A stretch of 64,000 nucleotides of DNA. Source: Pseudomonas sp. JAI120 (GTDB taxonomy: Bacteria > Pseudomonadota > Gammaproteobacteria > Pseudomonadales > Pseudomonadaceae). Positions within the stretch are counted from its first letter, which is position 1. Each line of letters begins with the position of its first letter. The notes under the pieces are model-generated. The model was not told where the DNA came from, ran no database searches, and saw only the letters and a program-made list of their open reading frames with translations. This document shows, one piece after another, positions 59,640 to 64,000 of the stretch. A program made the translations under genes and the position numbers. The stretch is taken from assembly GCF_014207255.1 (NCBI RefSeq), contig NZ_JACHCZ010000001.1, positions 856,592-920,591 on the forward strand, given 5' to 3'.

Positions 59640-59740
59640 GCCGCCGCGCTTTGGCTTTTGATCTCAAATCGCCCCGTCAAACACGCTGGCCGAACACAAG
59701 CTTTGGAGCGTAGCTAACCCGGCAGGCCGAAGTAATGGGT
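59640..59740. repeat. Partial inverted copy of the long intergenic repeat
   Basis: cgccccgtcaaacacgctgg and the next bases (59671-59696) are the exact complement of 59405-59430; the flanking gctttggcttttgatct (59649-59665) matches the complement of the tail with small changes. After 59697 the similarity is lost except for short pieces such as taacccggcagg. No gene is seen. Confidence 0.75.
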
Positions 59741-59746
59741 ATGCAC

Positions 59747-60733
59747 TCACCCCCCACTCATATTCATAAACCGCACCACCTGCACCTCCCCCGCCCCACT
59801 GAAATCATGCCGCAACGGCTTGCCCTTCAACCCCCTGTGCAGCGCCTCAACCAACGGCCCATCCGCCAACGGATAGCGCCGTAACAAAGCGCGAAAATCC
59901 AGCGCATCCTCCTGCCCCAGGCACAACAGCAACTGCCCTTCCACTGTCATTCGTACCCGATTACAACTGCCACAGAAATTATGCGAATTAGGCGAAATAA
60001 ACCCCACCCGGGTCCCAGGGTGCCCCGCCAATCGCACATACCGCGCTGGCCCTCCGCTGTTCTCGGTGCTATCGATCAGCCCATGCTCACGGGCAATCAC
60101 CGCCCGTACTTCATCGCTGGAGCAGAACGTCTCCCCCCGCGACCGCCCGACGTCCCCCAGGGGCATTTCCTCGATAAAACTGATGTCGACACCATGGTCA
60201 ATGGCATACCGCACCAACGCCGGGACCTCGTCAAAATTGCGCCCCTTCATCACCACGCAGCTGAGCTTGACCCGCTCGAACCCCGCCTCCCGCGCGGCCT
60301 CGATACCGTCCAGCACCTGGCGCAGATCACCGTTGCGGGTAATTGCGCGAAAGCGCTGCGTATCCAGGCTGTCAAGGCTGATGTTCATGCGCTTGACCCC
60401 CGCCTCCACCAACGGCCGCGCCAGTCGCGCCAACTGCGAGCCATTGCTGGTCATCACCAGTTCACGCAAGCCCGGCAGCGCCGCGATGTTGCGGCACAAG
60501 CCGACAATGCCCGGGCGAATCAGGGGCTCGCCCCCGGTCAGGCGGATCTTGCGTACGCCCTGCCCCACAAACAGCGCGGCAAGGCGTTCCAGTTCTTCCA
60601 GGGTCAGCACCTGCTGGCGCGGCAGGAATGTCATGTTTTTCGCCATGCAGTACACACAGCGAAAATCGCAACGGTCGGTCACCGACAAGCGCAGGTAATC
60701 GATCGAACGGCCCACCCCATCCACCAGGCTCAT
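59747..60733 (-). CDS. moaA: GTP 3',8-cyclase MoaA
   Basis: The 328-residue radical SAM enzyme has the N-terminal cluster motif [13 protein letters not shown]-binding [11 protein letters not shown] and the C-terminal second cluster [13 protein letters not shown] with the third cysteine in LLCLGQ. It performs the first step of molybdopterin synthesis from GTP. The usual extreme C-terminal GG is present as NMSGG, needed with MoaC-type function and for activity. It starts 1 bp after the PPIase stop, so it belongs to the nar operon, providing cofactor for NarG. Confidence 0.95.
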   Translation of the reverse strand: MSLVDGVGRSIDYLRLSVTDRCDFRCVYCMAKNMTFLPRQQVLTLEELERLAALFVGQGVRKIRLTGGEPLIRPGIVGLCRNIAALPGLRELVMTSNGSQLARLARPLVEAGVKRMNISLDSLDTQRFRAITRNGDLRQVLDGIEAAREAGFERVKLSCVVMKGRNFDEVPALVRYAIDHGVDISFIEEMPLGDVGRSRGETFCSSDEVRAVIAREHGLIDSTENSGGPARYVRLAGHPGTRVGFISPNSHNFCGSCNRVRMTVEGQLLLCLGQEDALDFRALLRRYPLADGPLVEALHRGLKGKPLRHDFSGAGEVQVVRFMNMSGG

Positions 60734-60734
60734 G

Positions 60735-61661
60735 TCACTGCACCAACGGTGAGTCGGCGCCCTGCAGCGCGATGCCACGGATGTCCGCTGCGCCGATCAG
60801 GGTTTGCAGGTACTGCACCAATGCTTTCTGCCACACCCCTTGCTGCAACTGGGTGCGAATCGCGACGGCTACCGCTTCATACGGCAACGGCTGGCCTTCG
60901 ATACGTTGGTCGACACTGATCACATGCCAGCCGTAACGGCTCTCCAGCGGCTTGGCGGCCAGGCCTGGGGCCAGGGTGAACAGCTGGCGCTCCAGCTCGG
61001 GCACGGTCTGGCCTTTGCTCACCTGGCCCAATGAACCGCCCTGGGCCTTGGACGGGCAAGCCGAGTACTTGAGCGCCAGTTCGGCAAATTGGCCCGGTTG
61101 TTCTTCCAGGCTCAGCAGCAGGACTTCGGCCTGGGTGCGCGCCAGGTGGCGCGCCTCGGCGTCGTCCGGCGCGCATTCGAGCAGGATGTGCCGCGCCGCC
61201 AGCAACGGCGCGCTGTGAAAGCGCCCGCGGTTGTTCTCGAAGTAGCGCACACAGGTCGCCTCGTCGCAGTCGGGCACCGTCACCTCACGCTCCAGCAGCA
61301 GGCGCGTGGCGGCTTCTTCTTCGTTCTCGCCGGCGGCGATCTCCACCGCCAGGCCCAGCTCGGCGATCCGCTGTTGCAACAGCTCGCGGATCACCAGCGC
61401 GCGGGCGGCCAGGTACACCGCTTCCTCGCGGCTGTCGGCCGGGTGGTACTGCAACTCCAGGGCCATGGCCTCGGGCGTGACCGCCACGCCGTTGACGCTG
61501 ATGATCGGCCATTCCTGTTCACTGCTGGCGATCAACTCCGGCGCCTTGATCTCCTCGAAAGAAGCCTGGGCCACACCCTCGGCCACCACCGGTTCTTTGG
61601 CCGACGAGCCGCAACCACCGCTGCCGCCGTTACCGCCACCACATCCGCATCCTGTACTCAT
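60735..61661 (-). CDS. Parvulin-type peptidylprolyl isomerase of the nar operon, Cys-rich N-terminus
   Basis: The 308-residue protein has a cysteine/glycine-rich start ([20 protein letters not shown]), a SurA-like helical part and a parvulin domain ([72 protein letters not shown]). No signal peptide, so it acts in the cytoplasm, probably on folding or assembly of the nitrate reductase. GAGGAG lies 7 nt before the ATG. It sits between narI and moaA, as in other Pseudomonas nar operons. Confidence 0.92.
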   Translation of the reverse strand: MSTGCGCGGGNGGSGGCGSSAKEPVVAEGVAQASFEEIKAPELIASSEQEWPIISVNGVAVTPEAMALELQYHPADSREEAVYLAARALVIRELLQQRIAELGLAVEIAAGENEEEAATRLLLEREVTVPDCDEATCVRYFENNRGRFHSAPLLAARHILLECAPDDAEARHLARTQAEVLLLSLEEQPGQFAELALKYSACPSKAQGGSLGQVSKGQTVPELERQLFTLAPGLAAKPLESRYGWHVISVDQRIEGQPLPYEAVAVAIRTQLQQGVWQKALVQYLQTLIGAADIRGIALQGADSPLVQ

Positions 61662-61671
61662 GACGTTCTCC

Positions 61672-62352
61672 TCAGTACTTCTGCCGCACGATTTGATAAC
61701 GACGCCCCAGGTACCAGATAGGCGCGCTGACCATGTGCACCAAGCGGGTAAACGGGAACAGCACAAACAGGGTCAAGCCCAGCGCCACGTGGGCCTTGTA
61801 GATCAGCGACACCGGCGCAATCGACTCGGCCGCTTCCACCGGCCGCAACAGCACCACGTTCTGCGCCCAGTCGGCGAGCATCACCATCACCGAGCCGTCC
61901 ATATGCCCGGTGGACGCGACGATGGTCAGCAAGCCCAGCACCAGCTGCGCCAGCAGCACCAGCAGGATCAGGATGTCCGACGGGCTCGAGGTAGCCCGCA
62001 CGCGCGGGTCACCCAGGCGGCGCTTGACCAGCATCAGCAAGCCCACCAGGCACAGCAGTCCGAAGAAGCCACCCGAGACCATCGCCAGCAACTGCTTGTT
62101 CTCAGTGCTGATCACATGGTGGTAGACCGACGCCGGGGTCAGCAGGCCGACAAAATGCCCGGCCAGCACGAACAGCACGCCGATGTGGAAGAAGTTGCTC
62201 GCCACGCGCATGCCCCGGTTGTTGAGCATCTGGCTGGATCCGGCCTTCCAGGTGTACTGCGACAGGTCGAACCGCGCCCAACTGCCCAACAGGCAGATCG
62301 CCAGGGCCACATAGGGGTACACCCCGAATACCAGCAAATTCCACTTAGACAT
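61672..62352 (-). CDS. narI: Respiratory nitrate reductase gamma subunit NarI
   Basis: The 226-residue protein has five membrane helices and histidines for the two b-type hemes (NFFHIGVLFVLAGHFVGLL and the pair in YKAHVALGL...TRLVHMVS). It takes electrons from quinol and passes them to NarH. The ATG at 62352 overlaps the end of narJ by 8 bp, which shows coupling. The protein has the usual length. Confidence 0.95.
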   Translation of the reverse strand: MSKWNLLVFGVYPYVALAICLLGSWARFDLSQYTWKAGSSQMLNNRGMRVASNFFHIGVLFVLAGHFVGLLTPASVYHHVISTENKQLLAMVSGGFFGLLCLVGLLMLVKRRLGDPRVRATSSPSDILILLVLLAQLVLGLLTIVASTGHMDGSVMVMLADWAQNVVLLRPVEAAESIAPVSLIYKAHVALGLTLFVLFPFTRLVHMVSAPIWYLGRRYQIVRQKY

Positions 62353-63100
62353 TACCCACCTCCCCGGCGGGCGCTGCGGCCCGGCCTTCTTGCTGAAAAT
62401 CCACCCAGTGCAACGGCACCGCGCTTTCTTCGCGGGCCTTGCCCGGACTGCTCGGCATTGAACTGCAGCGGTCCTGTTGCTCAGCCTGCATAAAGTCCAC
62501 CGCTTCCTCTTCCCAGATTTTGTCCAGGGCTTCGAGGGAGTCGTCGCGCGGTTCGGCGGCGACCTGGGCGCGCAGTTCGGCCACGGCCTGGTGCGGCTCG
62601 GCGCCGGCAATCTGCAACAGCGCACGGAAGCAACCGGCATAGCCGCTCTCACGCTCGTCCAGACGCGCAGCGAGCAAGGCCAACAGGTGCGCCACATCCG
62701 CCAGGCCCTCGCGGGCCTCGATGTCTTCGCGGGTGGACAGGAACTCCAGGTACAACGGGATGTAGTCCGGCAGCTCCTTGACGCCAATGGCGAAGCCGGC
62801 TTCTTCGTACTGGGCCATCATGTCGACCATGGCCTGACCGCGGTCGCGGGACTCGCCGTGCACGTGTTCGAACAACAACAGCGACAGCGAACGCCCCCGG
62901 CCAAACAGCGCGCCGTAGTGTTCCTGGCCGTCCATCAGGTCATTGGCGCAGATCAGTTCCAGCAGCTCGAACAACGCACCGCGCTGCTTGGGGCTGATTT
63001 CCCGCGATTCGAGAATCGCCTGTTCCAGTTCGTCGCGGCCGTTCACCAAGGTTTCAGTGGGATAGTCCAGCAGCAACGAAATCACTTTAAGAATGCGCAT
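62345..63100 (-). CDS. narJ: Nitrate reductase assembly chaperone NarJ
   Basis: The 251-residue, all-helical TorD/NarJ-family chaperone (RILKVISLLLDYPTETLV, VHGESRDRGQAMVDMMAQYE, ELPDYIPLYLEFLS) binds apo-NarG for molybdenum cofactor and iron-sulfur insertion. It starts 3 bp after narH and overlaps narI. The extended acidic C-terminus is normal for Pseudomonas homologues. Confidence 0.95.
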   Translation of the reverse strand: MRILKVISLLLDYPTETLVNGRDELEQAILESREISPKQRGALFELLELICANDLMDGQEHYGALFGRGRSLSLLLFEHVHGESRDRGQAMVDMMAQYEEAGFAIGVKELPDYIPLYLEFLSTREDIEAREGLADVAHLLALLAARLDERESGYAGCFRALLQIAGAEPHQAVAELRAQVAAEPRDDSLEALDKIWEEEAVDFMQAEQQDRCSSMPSSPGKAREESAVPLHWVDFQQEGRAAAPAGEVGNV

Positions 63101-63103
63101 GGC

Positions 63104-64000
63104 TCAGTCCTCCCAGATCTGGACGGTTTTCAGCACGTCACGGCGGTTGGCTTTCTTGGCGCCGAACATGTTGGTGTCGGAGCTGCCGCTGCAACCGCTG
63201 CCGAAGCTGAAACCACACCCGGAACGTTCGGCGAACGCGTCGCTCATGGCGTCTTCACGGTGGGCGCTCGGTACCACGAAGCGATCTTCGTAGTTGGCAA
63301 TGGCCAGGTAGCGGTACATCTCTTCCACCTGTTCAACGCTCAGGCCGACGTCTTCGAGCACTTGCAGGTCCTGCACGCCATCGACTTGCTGGGAGCGTTT
63401 GTAGGCGCGCATCGCCAACAGGCGCTTGAGTGCACGCTTGACCGGTTTTTCATCGCCGGCGGTGAGCATATTCGCCAGGTAACGCAGCGGAATACGCAGG
63501 CTATCCACATCCGGGATCACCCCGTTCATGCCCACGGTGCCGGCAGCAGCGGCGTTCTGGATCGGTGACAGCGGCGGCACGTACCAGACCATCGGCAAGG
63601 TGCGGTATTCCGGGTGCAGCGGCAGCGCCAACTTCCAGTCGACGGCCATTTTGTACACCGGCGAACGCTGGGCCGAGTCGATCACCGACTGCGGCACGCC
63701 ATCGGCCAGGGCCTGGCGAATCACCGCCGGGTCATTCGGGTCGAGGAAGATTTCCAGTTGCTTCTCGTACAGGTCCTGCTCGTTGGCGGTGCTTGCCACT
63801 TCGCTGATGCGGTCGGCGTCGTACAGCAACACACCGAGGTAGCGAATCCGACCCACGCAGGTTTCGGCGCACACGGTCGGCATACCGGCTTCGATACGCG
63901 GGTAGCAGAAGATGCACTTCTCGGACTTGCCGCTCTTCCAATTGAAGTAGATTTTCTTGTACGGGCAGCCGCTGATGCACATGCGCCAGCCCCGGCACTT
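63104..64000 (-). CDS. narH: Respiratory nitrate reductase beta subunit NarH, 5' part outside the window
   Basis: The window holds 298 C-terminal codons. The frame is open to the right edge and reads KCRGWRMCISGCPYKKIYF and SEKCIFCYPRIEAGMPTVC...ETCVGR, cysteine clusters for [4Fe-4S]/[3Fe-4S] centres, followed by the typical PLHPEYRTLPMVWYVPPLSP. NarH carries electrons from NarI to NarG. The C-terminus contains a Gly/Ser/Cys stretch (SGCGFSFGSGCSGSS). The upstream part and narG lie beyond the window. Confidence 0.96.
   Translation of the reverse strand, partial: KCRGWRMCISGCPYKKIYFNWKSGKSEKCIFCYPRIEAGMPTVCAETCVGRIRYLGVLLYDADRISEVASTANEQDLYEKQLEIFLDPNDPAVIRQALADGVPQSVIDSAQRSPVYKMAVDWKLALPLHPEYRTLPMVWYVPPLSPIQNAAAAGTVGMNGVIPDVDSLRIPLRYLANMLTAGDEKPVKRALKRLLAMRAYKRSQQVDGVQDLQVLEDVGLSVEQVEEMYRYLAIANYEDRFVVPSAHREDAMSDAFAERSGCGFSFGSGCSGSSDTNMFGAKKANRRDVLKTVQIWED

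Overview
The window is chromosomal DNA of a fluorescent Pseudomonas, most likely of the P. fluorescens group. The evidence is high GC coding sequence, tightly packed genes, Pseudomonas-type intergenic palindromes (REP/BIME), a colanic-acid-like capsule locus of the kind known from P. fluorescens strains, and a narGHJI locus with linked class III ribonucleotide reductase genes. This assignment is inference from gene content; no database was searched. No rRNA, tRNA, CRISPR array, transposase or integrase was found.

Left edge (1-3.6 kb): a truncated winged-helix/ATPase regulator, a GlxA-type AraC regulator, a pirin, a small secreted protein built of nine 13-residue repeats, and the broken end of an oxidoreductase gene.

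4-28.6 kb: an exopolysaccharide island. Three small AT-richer regulatory genes (two winged-helix proteins around a degenerate EAL protein) precede wcaJ on the plus strand. On the minus strand a 13-gene run of mostly overlapping genes goes from wzb to cpsB (wzb, wzc, wzx, wzy, pyruvyl transferase, wcaF, nitroreductase-like, GT2, gmd, fcl, wcaI, gmm, cpsB). It is followed by a second transcription unit, gfcA-like, wza, gfcB, gfcC and gfcD (yjbEFGH-like). Together they predict a Wzy-dependent polymer started on glucose-1-phosphate, containing GDP-mannose/GDP-fucose-derived sugars and decorated with pyruvate and acetate. Two unknown small genes and a PAP2-like membrane phosphatase close the island, and a monooxygenase gene fragment lies beyond it.

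29-35.7 kb: a phytate module (tonB, exbD, exbB, phytase, TonB-dependent receptor) with a good Pho box upstream of the receptor. 36-47 kb: a GGDEF-like protein with a degenerate active site, AraC and LysR regulators, a ycaC/amidohydrolase/monooxygenase operon, nudK with an SDR, a lipase-like hydrolase, an LldD-type dehydrogenase and a divergent DeoR regulator. 47-50.7 kb: small stress-type genes (DUF4142, PfpI-like, hemerythrin, PLDc_N, DUF3079). 50.9-53.9 kb: a complete ftrABCD-type iron uptake operon.

54-64 kb: an MCP, then the anaerobic part: nrdD, a separate 51-residue gene carrying the glycyl-radical motif, nrdG, and moaA-ppiase-narI-narJ-narH. A candidate ANR box lies upstream of nrdD. 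Two nearly identical ~390 bp intergenic repeats in this section each contain a segment able to fold as a three-way junction.
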